Notes: generated by a model from the sequence alone, not told the origin. A stretch of DNA of 64,000 nt from Diadema setosum (GCA_033980235.1 CM067069.1:22072034-22136033); one strand, 5' to 3'. Counted from the first letter of the stretch, positions 48,401 to 59,668 are shown. Translations and numbers: made by a program.

Positions 48401-51400
48401 CCTTTTAAGAATGAGTTTAAACTACAGTCAACCTCTTGTTAGTTTTATCTTTTCTTTTTTTGAATCGCCATAAGCACTGAAGGGGTGGACCTGTGCACTA
48501 TACAAGTAGCCATACCATGCGTCTCGATGTCAGACAAAATAAAATTTTCACCAAACTTGGCAGGTCTTATCAGGGAGATGGGATATAAAGTGAGCACCAT
48601 AACCCACTTGGGGCCCAAAACCCACAAATTACAAAATCTTTTTTAAAACTGAAAATGACAGAGATGAGATGTCATAGTAAGTATGTTTGTGAGTGCAGAT
48701 TCAAGTTTGTTCATGTCTGATCCAAGGGTGGCCTTTTGGGGGCTCAGGAGGACCAAATGGGGGGGGGGGGGGGGGGGTGGGACGATTTCACATAATTACA
48801 TCTTGAACAAAACACATGACCAAATTTGTCACCAAGCTTCACAGTCATTTTCTCTAGGATGATAGAAATACATTTGAACAAAAGGACCCAGTGCACAGTG
48901 GTAAAATTCTGCAGTCCCAGTGGTTGAGAGCCGTGCATCAATTTTTTGCTTGCTGCATGTTCAATATCATAATTGCGATCACTGGTGATAGACACTGAAA
49001 ACATGCTGTCAAGCACAAGTTAGCGAAGGAGTTCATACACCTAGACCCCGTTTACAGTGCGGGGCCGGGCTCGGCCGCGGCCGAGCCCGGCCTCAATTGC
49101 GCGGCCGAGCCTCGCAATTTTGTCCGTTTACACTGCTGGGCTCGGCCGCGCTTTCGATTCAAACCTTTCATTATTTTGTCGTAGTGGCGCTCTGCTTGAA
49201 AACTAACGCAATTTGGTATTGTATGGTTTTCAGACCCTTTGCAATTGGCCGCGCATTTGGCCCAGTTTGCGTTTACACCAAGAAAAGGCCGGGCTCGGCC
49301 GCGGCTTGGCCGCGGCCGAGACCACCTCCAGAGCGAGGCCAAATGCGAGGCCAATTTTGGCCTCGCATTTGGCCTTTTGCGCGTTTACACTGAAGCGGGG
49401 CTGGACTCGGCCGCGGCCGAGCCGCGGCCGAGCCTCGCACTGTAAACGGGGTCTAAGAGCAAACATTCAGGCACTTTAAAAGCAGGAGCAGACTAGCCAT
49501 GCATCCAGTAAATTTAATGTGGAATCCAGTAATTACTGATGCACAGTTGCATCTATGGCAAACCAAAAGGAAGTGCATCCAGTAAATTTGTGAAGCATCA
49601 GTACTGGGTATTTCTGTTTAAAGATTAACTTAGCATTGCTCAGCATTGTATGTAAAGAATATGAGTTGTTGTTTTTTTCTGTACCTAAACAATTATGACT
49701 GGTGGCAAGGAGTACAATTTTTTTTCATCATGTTAAGTAGTCTTGCCTTTTTTAACCAGTTGTACCAGAAGAAAAACAATCCTGAAACATGTTCTGTACC
49801 ATTCATACACTGTAATTTTTCCCAATAAAATTTCATGACAGTCAATTTTGCAAAAACAAAGCGTTAATTATGCAAATCCTGTAAATGTGTGGAATTACAC
49901 CTCTACACCCTCATAAGCAGTCAGCATCAATATAACATTTTTTTTTTCTGAACAGACTGTACATTTTGACTACTTTAAAGAATGCTGTCTTTTATACTTC
50001 CCTTCTATCCAATGCTGAGACAGTATATAGAAAATCTTGAAGGCTTGAAGCGGCTCCAGGTTCTAAACCTGTCCTTCAACCAGATCCAGAAGATTGAGCG
50101 CTTGGACCACCTGATTCGGCTGCGGGAGCTTGACTTGAGTTGCAACTGCATCACTCGCATTGAGGGCCTAGAGACCCTCCTTCACTTGCAGATCCTCAAC
50201 CTGTCACACAACCTCATTGAGGCCATCCCTGCTTGGCTGGCCAAGAAACTACGGGCATTGAGGGAGCTGCGCTTAGATGGCAACATGCTGTTCTCTGTGA
50301 GTCAACATCCGGCATTATCACATTTTTTTTTTTTGGCCTCTGCCACAAAGTGGTGCCAGAGTCATTATGTTTTCAAGTCATCCGTTGGTCCGTCCTTCTG
50401 TCTGTAATCAATTTTCTAGACAGTTTATCTTGAGAACTGTTTTAGGTATCCAAATGAAACTTGGCATATGTATGTTTTAGTCCACAAAGCTATGCCTGTC
50501 AACTTGTGGGCACTCATGCTAAAGGTCAAAGGTCAATGTCAAATTCTTAAAATTTCAATATTTCCTCTTTCCAAGTGAAAATGCTAAATTTTCACTTTCT
50601 TGTCCATATCTCCAAAAAAAAGAAAAAAAAGAAAAGCTCAAAATATCTTCATGAAACTAAGGAGTTAATAACTCCTTGATCAAAATGAAATACATATACT
50701 GCCTGACAGTGATTCTCTCTGGAAGTTTTATGTCATATGGTCAAAGTTTAAGGTCAAAGGTCAGGTTAAAATCTTAAAATCATGCTGTTTAAAGGGTCCC
50801 TGCAATCAAATGTATGTTGACTACTATTGATGTCTTTTGGTCTCTACATAACTAAATCACTAAATACTTCATAAAGATATGCATCATATATGTTTGAACA
50901 TTTTTCTTCATTTTTTCTGCACCCTGTTAAGCCCCACCTCTAAAAAAGAAGCCTCCAGATCATCTTTATTCATGTTCCAGCTGTAATGTCATCTTCCAGT
51001 AACACCCGAGATGAAAAATAGGCACAGTTACACCATTTAATATTGCTATTGCTACCTGCACTTACAACAGTATCACACATTCTTTTTTTAATGCAAATGT
51101 TTCTAACAAATGTTTGATGTAGTAATGAATGGTAAGGCACATTACTGTGTTTATTGTTCAACTCACCTAATGTACAAATTTCCTTAACTACAAAATAATA
51201 CTTATTGTTTTTCTCTAAGGATAGTATAAATTGAATGCTGATTTGCCTGTTCCTTCCTAGCTTACCGACATTTTCCGTCTGCGACCATTAAAAGATCTTG
51301 TCAGCTTGTCCATGTTGAGTAACCCACTGTGTGACCTAGCCCACTACCGCCTGCTTGCAGTGTTTCACCTGAGAACCCTTGGAGTTCTGGATAGGGTGCA

Positions 51401-54400
51401 GATCAGCGGAGAGGAGCGAATTCAAGCAGAGAAAAGATTTGCTCAGGGTAAGACCCTCAGAAAAGGTTTGAAGGGAGTAATTACACAACAAATTATTTCT
51501 AGGAGGAAGTCACATTGGGGAAAAAAAAGTGAAATGAATAATTTTAAAACTACAATTTTTTTAGCCAAATTGGGCAAATAGTACACAGTTGCAAGTATTA
51601 GAATGTACATCATCTTACATGGCATGAGAGGGATAAGGCATAATCACAGCCCCACATTCATGATGAGACTGCAACACAGATTTGTGAATGTGAAATACCC
51701 CTCATTTTTCTGTCTGATCTTTATCATTTCCTCACATTCTATTTACCTCTGTTCCTCATTGGTTCCCTTACCCTACATCACGATTTTCCTTTTGAAACTT
51801 TTCTGCTGCTATACTTCTTACCTCATTTCCAGAGTTTTCCTCACACCATGATATGAAAGTACCTCACATAGAGGTTGGAATATAAAGTAACAATACTGTG
51901 ACTATGAATATAAATGAGGGAGAAGAAAAAGGTGAAATTGTTATGATTTTTTTTCTCTGACATTACAGCATTGAAATAGTCATGATGAAAAACTAAAATA
52001 AGTTTCTCAAAGCAAATGAGGAGTACTATCAATACATTGTCCACGTAGTAATGTACATGATGGTGCCTGTAGAATGCCATGTTGATAACTCATTGAAACT
52101 TAGCTCTACAGGTTAACTTTCATTCATCTTGTATCATTTTGCTTTTTCTTCACTGATTCATTGGAATTGTGTCCAATTTTCATGGTAAATACTTCTTTAA
52201 CCAAAATTGTATGCAAATGAATGAATTCGAATTATGTTGTAAAGTGTCCAGATCCCAAAGTGATCAAAGATCATAAAGCATTTGCTAGAATAAATTACTC
52301 ACCAAATTTTACACACAAATGTGTGTAGTTAGCAGTGTAGCGCAACAGGGGCCATGTTAGGAAGCAAGCGGCTGGATTCACAATGCACATATATTATGTG
52401 ATCCTATGGAGTGCATTTTGCCTCCCTTTTATATTCTCAGTTATGGAGGCATCCAGAATTTTTATACCATAGGGTCACATGCTATCAGCGTGCCGTGAAT
52501 CCAGCAGTTTGCTTCCTACAATGTTACCCTTACACATACTACAGTTAAATCATGTTAATGATTAATCTTAGGGTGTGTTATGCCTGTTCCACTTCATTTT
52601 ACTACTCAAGATTTGTACATGCTGCTCTCATTTTTCCCTGGTCCCTCATCTGATCTTATCCCATTTCCCAGAGGAGATTGAAAACCTTGAGATCCAACTG
52701 GAGGCTAGAGAGAAGCGATTTCAAGCCCTTGAAGCAGACCATACTACTGCCCTGGATGAGAAGAAAAAGTCTGAGGACCAGGCACTGATGTTAAAAAAGA
52801 AGACCAAGGCAAACCAGGAGCAGATCAAGGAGCTTGAAAATGAACTGAAGGCAAAGGATGAGTTGGTGAGACAAAATTCTATTTCGGTACATTTTTTTAA
52901 TGGTCTTTCTTGATTTCTCAACTACTTCTCACCCTCTGAGAGTGGAGGCAGCTCTAAGGAGTCCAAATGATGCCTGCTTGTAATCCAGCTAATATGTGAA
53001 CTCTACGCATAGCCTCCATTATGACTGACCAAACTTAGGCTCGAAAAGGGCACATGGTATCTTCATTTTAAGCTTCTGTCCATGGTCACGTATTATAGAC
53101 CAACATTTTTTACGGTCACATGTCATAGTTTACCTGTACAAACTCTTATGACAAATAACTTTCCAATAGTTTCTACAATTTTTTTACCAAATTTTGGTCA
53201 GTGCTGTGCATTTGGTATTATCATTTCATGAATGTTGCTGTCCAAGGTCACATTCTAAGGTCAAAGATCACTTCAGGTTACACGTAACCCCTATGTAGCA
53301 TTACTTCAACTGTGAGCAAGCATGGATCAGAGATACACCTGGTGGATCTTGATGTAAAAACCCCAAAAATTGAGGTATCCTTACGCTGAGTTCCCACTGC
53401 TGTGTGATCTGCTATGCATTGTGCCACAATTGACCATTAGCAGCTCTGATCATTGGAATTTTGTGTATGTCTCACAGTTTGGGCCACTTCTGAAATCATG
53501 GTCTTAATCATGGAGTTGCCATGATGATCTCATAAAATCTGATCAAATCTTGAGGTCAGTTGTGGTGATCACATTGATTTTAGACAATTTTTTAAATGTC
53601 CAAAACTTGTCTATGCAATTGCCATGACTGACCTCAGGTAATAGTCTTCAAGAATGCATGAAAAGTGAACTTGCAATACTCAAGTGAGCACTAGACTCAC
53701 TTTGTCGCTTATTAAATCATTAGTCTTTACAGACCAACATTTTGTGTCGCGGGTGTTTTAGTCCTTGACATCCATGGTTTCTTGTGTGTGGGCTAAAGAA
53801 AAATAAATGACTAGATATTGCAAATTCATGGCTATCTTCAACACAGTTTTGTAAGTGTGATATTGACCTTTTTTTTTTTAATTTAAAATTGGACCAGTGG
53901 TAAAATGTTGAGACATCAGTTGTTATGAAAATGTGATTACTGGCTTTCATGTTTGTGAAATTCGAACTAGGCTTTCAATATCTTTAGAAGTCTACAACCA
54001 TGCCATCATCACAGAAACCTGAAAATTTGTTTCAGGATGCCATTGTTGTGATCATTATTTTCGTTATAACAGAACAAATACAGTGTAAGATGAAAACGTG
54101 CAAACCATGCATATTTTGCTTTTTGTTATTGAATACTCAGCATATACTGAACAGCAATGTGAAGTGGGATGCTATTTCATTAATTTTCTATGTTAAAAGT
54201 TGTTTGTACTTTAATGCTTAGTTTTAAAACACAAACGTTCGTTATTATGAGGATTTGTTATTCCGAAGGCTCATTGTTCCACATGTTTGCTATTCCCAGG
54301 ATTCTTTGTTCCAAAGGTTTGTTAATTCAAAAATGAAATAAGGTTCATTATTCCAAAGGTTCAATATTCCAAAAGTGAGATAAAGTTTGTTGTTCTGAGG

Positions 54401-56072
54401 GTTTTTTAATTCGAAGATGAAATAAGGATTATTATTCAGAAGGTTTGTTAATCTGAAAATTAAAAAAGTTTGCCATTCTGAAGGTTTGTTTTTGCAAAGA
54501 AGATATAAGGTTCATAATTCAGAAGTATTATCAGTGTATTCACCTTAAGTTTTTTTTTCCCCTTTTGGATTAACAAACCTTATTTCATGTTCTGATTAAC
54601 AAACCTTCAGAACACGCAAAGATTGATATCATTTTCACATGAAAGAACCTTCATAATGATAAACCTTATTTCATTTACGGATTGACAAACAAAAGGCAAA
54701 ATGAACCTTCATAGTAATTCCACAAATGTTTCTAATGACAGACCCTATTTCATTTACGAATGAAAGCACATCTAGGTATACATAATTATGGAATTTGTGT
54801 GTTTCGTAATAACAAACCTGTGGAATAACGAACCTTACTTCATTTTGTACTAACATGTACCAACACAAGTTCTGCTTGAAAATGGTGTGTGATACATGCA
54901 ATGAACGCAGAGCGCTTTCTATTTGAACACACTGAAATGTGAAGCATTCGCCCATGCAGAGATGCTCTGTAAATGTTTGTTCTGCTATGTATTTTCGTAA
55001 GCAATCCGCATTTCGTTATGAAGGAACTAATTTCTTTTGTTTTTCTTTGTCAGTCGGGCTCGGAAATTACTTTGTTATAATGAAAATTTCGCTATAACCA
55101 TGTTTTGTTGTAAACAAATTTTGTACCATAAACCTTAATGATGATAATTTTGGGACCTGAATTTTTACCTAGAACAAAATTTCATTATAAATTGTGTTCA
55201 TTGTGATGAGAGTGCAATGTTATTAAGAGTGATACTGAGGTAACATTTGATTTCTTACAGCTTAAGAGGAAGACTGCTGAACTGACAAAGGCATGTGAAA
55301 AGCAGTTCAAGCTTGAGCAGGAACTGGCCTTCCACAAGATTGATGCCAAGTTTGAGCCCCTCCCTGATGCCGCCTTTATGGATCAGGTCAGTTGTAGTCC
55401 TGTCTTGGTGCTGCAAATAATTTTTGATATGACACTTTGTGTCTGTAATGTAACTGTACTGTTATAAGACTGGAAAGTTGATTTCACTTACATGGCTAAT
55501 AAAATCATTTTGATATCAATATTTATCCCCAATTTGTAGCACCAGTACTATCCCCATTTGCTTTGTTAATTCTGTTTCACACATGCCCTTTTTGTCATAA
55601 CACACGTAGTGCATAAGTGTTGATATAAAACTCTTCTGTTATTCTGATAATCAGTTTTTCTAAGCAGGAAAAAAAGCATTTTGTATCAAAATGGGTTTTT
55701 ACAATGGAGGTAGAGTTGAATTTAAAAAGAAAAAAGGAGAAAAAGTGCCTTAAACCTGTGAGATACACCCTAGGCCACATGGTCTATTTTATGACCAGTA
55801 CTAACTGTAACTTTTACTAAATTAGTAAAAATTGACAAAACTATTATTCTTTCTCCATCAGGTTGATGGAGGTACAGAGGAGAGCCCTTACATTGGTCGA
55901 GCAAGTTACCGTCGTAACCAGTATGCAACAGAGCAGTACTTGACCCCACGCAGTCAGCAGTTGAGGCTGTATCAGACCGGAGGGGAAGGGGATGTGGACC
56001 CCCTGGTGAAGAGGCAGTTGAATGAAACCCTGGACATAACCCTGGCAGATAAGGAAAAGGAGATAGCAAGGG
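42331..56072 (+). CDS. CNTRL: CNTRL, centriolin (N-terminal part, seven coding exons)
   Basis: Seven exons (42331-42466, 44174-44304, 50024-50296, 51261-51447, 52672-52865, 55261-55386, 55862-56072) join to 1258 nt (419 codons plus one base) without a stop. The product follows vertebrate centriolin: an MKK start, a basic leader, VRYITEGLIRK, leucine-rich repeats from YIENLEGLKRLQ, then a coiled coil with FHKIDAKFEPL and the ESPYIG..YRRNQYATE segment. Centriolin sits at the maternal centriole's subdistal appendages and the midbody, acting in cytokinesis and ciliogenesis. The vertebrate protein is over 2300 residues, so most of the gene lies past the window. The last exon ends in phase 1. Confidence 0.93.
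42822..43970 (+). mobile_element. Family 1 repeat, copy 3 (3' end lost), with nested MITE
   Basis: Begins ATGCCTCCCCACAAAGTGTT with the 5' hairpin partly decayed, and continues after the MITE at 42859-43183 with TTTTCAAGTTGTCTGTCC and AAAGGTCAAAGGTCA-type units. The diagnostic 3' hairpin and CTAG are not found. Lies in CNTRL intron 1. Confidence 0.6.
42859..43183. mobile_element. 325-bp palindromic MITE
   Basis: Near-perfect terminal inverted repeats of about 80 bp start GCCCGAATTCACGAAGGTGG and include ACCATGGTTTAAACCATGG and GAGCGCCAAGTGTCGCA. The core is a series of ATTTCGTNNACGAAAT-like mini-palindromes. It interrupts family 1 at a known position. Comparison with intact copies suggests ATTG (42856-42859 and 43184-43187) as the target duplication. 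Confidence 0.8.
44174..44304 (+). CDS. CNTRL: CNTRL exon 2
   Basis: Encodes (E)PAAKSPVRYITEGLIRKA and on to LHLSVRKEDGKKIR, matching the vertebrate GVRYITEALIKK...LSLSKDGGKKFK region just before the leucine-rich repeats. The acceptor is TTGTTGACAG and the donor GTAAGA. Enters in phase 1 and leaves in phase 0. Confidence 0.92.
44305..44942 (+). repeat. CNTRL intron 2, first part, with dispersed repeat
   Basis: From about 44512: GATGATGATGAAACAACATT, TTTGTATAGCGCCATTTATC and GGTAGAGAGTTCCACCGATG. This is a block type often dispersed in invertebrate and fish genomes; its class is not clear to me. No gene. Confidence 0.4.
45127..45652. repeat. Nested inverted repeat / MITE
   Basis: Left arm AGCCTTTTGTCAAGGCCCTC..GAGGGCCTTTTGAGATC (45150-45224) and right arm the inverse (45557-45645). 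The loop holds a perfect hairpin, GAACTCTACACACT and its inverse separated by one base (45368-45396). Confidence 0.7.
45859..46206 (+). pseudogene. THAP-like domain remnant
   Basis: The start MPRRCIVAGCSN..SLHSFP has the first Cys pair and the HSFP block of a THAP zinc finger (C2CH). A piece RRLKPDFAAPVIP resembles the C-terminal AVP box. The expected central Trp and the second Cys-His pair are missing or not recognisable, so the domain is probably inactive. Kolobok and P-element transposases and host THAP proteins share this fold; the element context favours transposase. Confidence 0.55.
47584..47847 (+). pseudogene. Unidentified open frame inside the TTAA element
   Basis: 88-codon frame (MLQKQIEIQLNENQQSGVPI...), Ser-rich C-terminus, no recognised domain. 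It could be part of the element's lost transposase or chance. Confidence 0.25.
48161..49041 (+). other. CNTRL intron 2, middle
   Basis: No family recognised except a G-run at 48759-48779 and an (AAAT)n-like patch at 48289-48312. Confidence 0.4.
49044..49453. mobile_element. CpG-rich MITE with TA duplication
   Basis: 410 bp flanked by TA (49042-49043, 49454-49455) with inverted ends GACCCCGTTTACAGTGCG. GTTTACACTG plus GGCTCGGCCGCGGCCGAG-type palindromes recur four times inside. Reading frames on both strands are by-products of low-stop GC-rich sequence. Confidence 0.75.
50024..50296 (+). CDS. CNTRL: CNTRL exon 3, leucine-rich repeats
   Basis: 91 codons, YIENLEGLKRLQVLNLSFNQ through to RLDGNMLFS. 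It shows consecutive LxxLxxLxLSxNxI repeats of the SDS22-like type: LQVLNLSFNQI, LRELDLSCNCI, LQILNLSHNLI, LRELRLDGNML. These are protein-binding repeats. The acceptor is CTGAGACAG and the donor GTGAGT, phase 0 both ends. Confidence 0.95.
50334..50790 (+). mobile_element. Family 1 repeat, copy 4 (3' truncated)
   Basis: GGCCTCTGCCACAAAGTGGT, the GTCCGTCCTTCTGTCTG block, ATGAAACTTGGCATATG and AAAGGTCAAAGGTCA units, ending in mid-family where a TTTAAAGGGTCCCTG block begins. It starts only about 38 nt past the CNTRL exon 3 donor. Confidence 0.6.
50791..50965 (+). repeat. Kolobok-like element end
   Basis: TTTAAAGGGTCCCTGCAATC and, 140 bp on, TAAGCCCCACCTCTAAAAAA parallel the left end of the 44947 element (TTAAAGGGGGCCTGAA and TAAGCCCCGCCCCTAAAAA). 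Only one end is recognised. Confidence 0.45.
51261..51447 (+). CDS. CNTRL: CNTRL exon 4, end of LRR domain
   Basis: Encodes LTDIFRLRPLKDLVSLSMLS then NPLCDLAHYRLLAVFHLRTL and the LRR cap, ending AEKRFAQ. It matches the vertebrate stretch with NPVVTLPHYLQFTIFHLRSL. The acceptor is TTCCTTCCTAG and the donor GTAAGA, phase 1. Confidence 0.93.
51448..52343 (+). other. CNTRL intron 4, first part
   Basis: AT-rich; nothing recognised. Confidence 0.4.
52345..52530. mobile_element. Imperfect palindromic MITE
   Basis: Left TAGGAAGCAAGCGGCTGGATTCAC-like arm and GATCCTATGG pair with CCATAGGGTC and GTGAATCCAGCAGTTTGCTTCC on the right. No coding content. In CNTRL intron 4, just upstream of exon 5. Confidence 0.55.
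52672..52865 (+). CDS. CNTRL: CNTRL exon 5, coiled coil
   Basis: Encodes (E)EIENLEIQLEAREKRFQ through to ELENELKAKDEL, a heptad-rich Glu/Lys/Leu coiled coil that starts directly after the LRR cap, as in vertebrate centriolin. The acceptor is CCATTTCCCAG and the donor GTGAGA, phase 0. Confidence 0.9.
52866..54227 (+). other. CNTRL intron 5, first part
   Basis: AT-rich, without a recognised repeat or coding similarity. Confidence 0.4.
54228..54870. repeat. Inverted minisatellite of GTTCATTATTCCAAAG-type units
   Basis: The first half repeats AAGGTTCATTATTCCAAAGG and AAATGAAATAAGG with variation. From about 54560 the inverse appears (AACAAACCTTATTTCAT, ATGAACCTTCATA). The whole is an imperfect palindrome of short units, probably a foldback-type element. 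CNTRL intron 5. Confidence 0.6.
55050..55215. repeat. pogo-like MITE relic
   Basis: TTTGTTATAATGAAAATTTC, GCTATAACCATG and ATTTCATTATAAATTGTG-type blocks in inverted order, as in the element at 9942, but the ends are not clear. Confidence 0.4.
55261..55386 (+). CDS. CNTRL: CNTRL exon 6
   Basis: 42 codons: LKRKTAELTKACEKQFKLEQ, ELAFHKIDAKFEPLPDAAFM, DQ. The run QELAFHKIDAKFEPL is almost identical to the vertebrate protein and secures the identification. The acceptor is TTTCTTACAG and the donor GTCAGT, phase 0. Confidence 0.95.
55862..56072 (+). CDS. CNTRL: CNTRL exon 7
   Basis: Encodes VDGGTEESPYIGRASYRRNQ, YATEQYLTPRSQ and on to ITLADKEKEIAR. It matches the vertebrate DESPYIGKSRYKRNMFATES and LEDKEKKI segments. 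The acceptor is TTTCTCCATCAG and the donor GTAAGT; it ends in phase 1. No exon continuing this frame was found in the remaining 7.9 kb. Confidence 0.93.
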
Positions 56073-58497
56073 GTAAGTGCACATAGCAACAAACCTGACA
56101 CTCTTTTGATGAATTGACTTGGTTGATGATGTTATGATAAGTTTCATGTAATATATTTTAAATGAGCATAACCAGATGTACAGGTATAAATCACCCAATA
56201 CTTGTACTTGCCAAAGTATCCTTTATGACCTTTTTCTTTTTGCAGATAAAGTTTATATTTATTCATTTTCATATCTTTGCAATAAATCTCATTTTGGAGT
56301 TAATCTCAAAAAAAAAAAAGAGGGAGAAAAGAATCAAATTATTATGTCCATAGATTCAAGAACATTGGAAGGTATTCATGCAGCTAATTGTGATTTATAA
56401 GAAAATATGGAATTAATGGTACTCAGTTTTGTCACTGATAAGGGGGAGGACAGCAGGGCGACCGGTGGCTGCATGTATGCTTTGAATAAATTGAATCAAG
56501 TATGAGATCCTATCAGACAGTAGACAATGCTGTAGTGTACTGTATAAGGTGTTAGTTTTGCGAGGGTTTAATTTTTGTGAATTTCGTGAATCACAGTAGG
56601 ACCGCTAATTCAACAACTCGCGAAAATGTCGCCATGCGCTAGGGTTATAGTGCATTTACTATAGCCTCAGTGTCAATTCGCAGAAACAACATTATGCAAA
56701 AATGTCTCTGAGACCTCATTAGTTAAAATATATGTATGTGAAAATAACAGCTTCAAGTTCTTTTGGCACATGTGTAGATAAAAACGTTTGCTTATGGAGT
56801 GAATGATGTTTTGTGATTCGGACATGCTTGCGCACATCAGGATACTAACTAAGCTGGTAAATTTTGTACACAAACTGCATTGAAAGATTGGGAGAGACGT
56901 TGCTATGCCCACATTCACAATCGCTTCACATTTCCCTGCCAAGGTACGTGCGCAACACGTTTGAATAGTATGCCTTTTCACTCCTGAACTCCTCTCCTAT
57001 GTGTGTTGCCATGGCCCCTTTCAAAAGAATGTTTCACTGAATGATGTACACAATGTACTGGTGTGTATGGAGGTAATGTTCACTAAGCATACAGTACAGC
57101 TGCAGAACGGGAAAGAGAATGGAAGAATAGAGTGAATAAAGTTCTGTTATGTTTCTTTTGTCACATGTTTAAAAATGACAGGTCAAGAAATGTAACATTG
57201 TTGTATCCCGTCAGATTGCTTGTAAAGGTGTTTTTTTTTTAATCTTGAAGCACCAAAACTGCCCTGTTATAACTGGAATCTCATAACAAAGCTGTTCTGC
57301 CATACTTTTTGCATGCAAAGAAAAATGGGACCAACACAATGATCTTGTTAAAAGTAGATCCTTGTTATAAGCAAGCTTGTTATAAAACAGGGTTTCACTG
57401 TACTATACAACACAATTGTCAATGAGTCACACATATTCTAGTTTACTCAATGAAATTTGTGTATAACTTTCAGAGGCATCGCTTGCGTTTTCACTATTTT
57501 GTCAGTCTTTATTCTGTCTTCTAATATTTTATTTGTATACTTCTCTTCTCATCATTATTTCACTCTGAAGTGTTAACAGCTAATATACTGCCTCAGCAGA
57601 ATACATAAAAAAGTGTGTGAAGTATTACTGGCATAGCAAATTGACAAATTGCTGTTTTATGTCATTGTGTGGTTAGTTTGTATGAAAATTATGTGAATAT
57701 GACAGGAGATTTAAAAAAAAAAAATAAGGCATAACAAAATAAACTGAATCAAGTACTCAGAAAAAATGTGTGTTGTGCTATCGGAATGAAGAATTAACAT
57801 TTTATATACCTCTCTTGATGAATCCTTGTGTGTGATTGGTTGAAATTTTGGGCCTAAATTTAATAATGGCCTCTGCAGCTCAGAGCTTCATAGCATCCGA
57901 GTTGCCCTTATAGCATTCGAGCAGCCCTGTTCATCCAAACTGCCCTCTATCACAAGTACCCGGATGTATGCGAACGTGTGCATGTACTGTTTGTAAACGC
58001 ACTGCGTTGTGCATTTGGTCTTCGAATCACAGCGCCCACATAAACAGCGAAAGGTGCCAGATGAACAACTTACCCAGTACCCTTGTCTGTGCAATATCAT
58101 GTGATCGCCATGCAAACAGCTCTGCCTTTGCAGGCAGCAATTTGTTAACAATATACATAGATCATAGCAGTCTGTAAGCTTTAGGAATCACTGAATTTGC
58201 AACATGACATTTTATGCTGCAATTGGTATTAAAGTGCTATTCATTCGCTCAGTAGCTTTATTTGGTGTATGAAGAAAGGACTTAGGGACATGCTTGCGTT
58301 TGTTACATATGGCTTTTTACAGCTTGAGAGCTACATACGTGGCCACTGCATGAGTTGCCTACGTACAACCAGGGAGGTGGTACAACGCAACCCGCAATCA
58401 CTGTGCAAAAGGGCCTGATCATCATGATGTGTGAACTGGCTAGTATGATCGCGATTGACCAAGTGAAATTTCTTTTTTTTTTTCAGTATACAAAAAA
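56073..58497 (+). other. CNTRL intron 7, first part
   Basis: AT-rich. A GTTATAA-type inverted relic lies at about 57260-57405 (CTGTTATAACTGG ... CTTGTTATAAAACAGG). Nothing else recognised, and no next CNTRL exon. Confidence 0.4.
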
Positions 58498-58702
58498 AAG
58501 ATAACTGACTACTTTTGTTCGGGGCATGGTCGATATAATTGTTGCTCAGGATCTCAACTTCATGCTGTGACCCTTTGAGCTAGCTCCTCGGGTCATAGCA
58601 TACAGTTGAGATCCCGGGGATAACAATATCTTTAATCATGCCCGGAAAAGTTGCTCAGATCAGAAAGTGACCAATGATTTACAAGAAGCTAGTTATCTCA
58701 AA
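58498..58702. mobile_element. Hairpin MITE
   Basis: The core 58518-58646 is an imperfect palindrome: TTCGGGGCATGGTCGATATA, AGGATCTCAAC on the left; GTTGAGATCCC, ATCATGCCCGGAA on the right. Pairing appears to extend outward through AGATAACTGAC and its inverse near 58690. Confidence 0.55.
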
Positions 58703-58821
58703 TGTCAATCATCTATGTCCAAAAATATCTATCATTATCCGTAATACCTCGTTGTTGGATTATATATGGATTCAAATGTGTGGTAATTCTATACAACCCA
58801 ACAAAGTGTTAGGGTTCATTA

Positions 58822-59668
58822 TACCCCTGCCAAAAGAAATTTGAAGGTTGAAGGGGGTATACATATGAGAATTAATGTTTTGTCAGTTAGGTGTTGTTTG
58901 AGAGGTCTTGGAGATGTCTCGAAGACGTCTCAGCGACCTTGTGGAGTTTTAGTAGCAACCTATCAGAGATGCCGCAGAGACATCCTTGTAGTCCGGCAGC
59001 CATGGGGGGTAAGGTTGCATTGGAATGTTATAGTTTTTTTTTAATTGATATTGACTGTTAAGACCTTCTCGTTTAACAATCCACATGCTGGAGCTCTGTC
59101 AGCATTGAGCAATTTGAGATATACGCGGAAATCCAAAATGACCGCCAGCGGCCATCTTGAAAATGCTATTTACTTTCTTTTAACCCCCCCTAGTACATAA
59201 AAAATGGGCATTTAATGTTTTTAGGGGTGGAGAATTCAAATCTGAGGTTAGTTTCAGGATATTACTATGTTTTGATGTCTTAAAATAAAATGGCGGCCAT
59301 TTTTCAAGATGGCTGCCATATAAACATACTGTAATGTAGACTATGTAGAATCGCGCAAAGACCTGACTTATCATTAAGTTTTCCCTTTTTTTTTGGGGGG
59401 GGGGGGCAAGGGAGGTGCATAATGTAAAAAAATTATGAAGATTAAGGCCTGTAAAGCTTAGATTCATTGATAAAAATAATACATGTTACCTGTTATAACG
59501 AAGTCGCTTATAACGAATGACCGCTTACAACGAAGCAATGCTAGCTGAAGTCCCGATTCTCTGTACATACAAACCTATAGCACAGTGATTCGCATACAAC
59601 AAATTCGCTTATAACGAAGTATTTTATGTGATCCCACCAAGCATTTTGTTGTAACAGGATTCGACTGT
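58822..59668 (+). repeat. Repeat D, left inverted copy, with family 2-like 5' hairpin
   Basis: Starts with TATACCCCTGCC ... GAAGGGGGTATAC, the hairpin type that opens family 2. It then carries CACATGCTGGAGCTCTGTCA, ATATACGCGGAAATCC and GGCGGCCATTTTTCAAGATG, all found inverted at 62700-63250. It ends in a pogo-like MITE. Confidence 0.65.
59482..59667. mobile_element. pogo-like MITE with TA flanks
   Basis: TA at 59480-59481 and 59668-59669. Ends CATGTTACCTGTTATAACGA and, inverted, CAGTCGAATCCTGTTACAAC. Interior CGCTTATAACGAA blocks. Confidence 0.6.

Noticed and set aside
49052..49479. Overlapping frames of 70-100 codons on both strands
   Set aside because: They arise from a GC-rich palindromic MITE with few stop codons.
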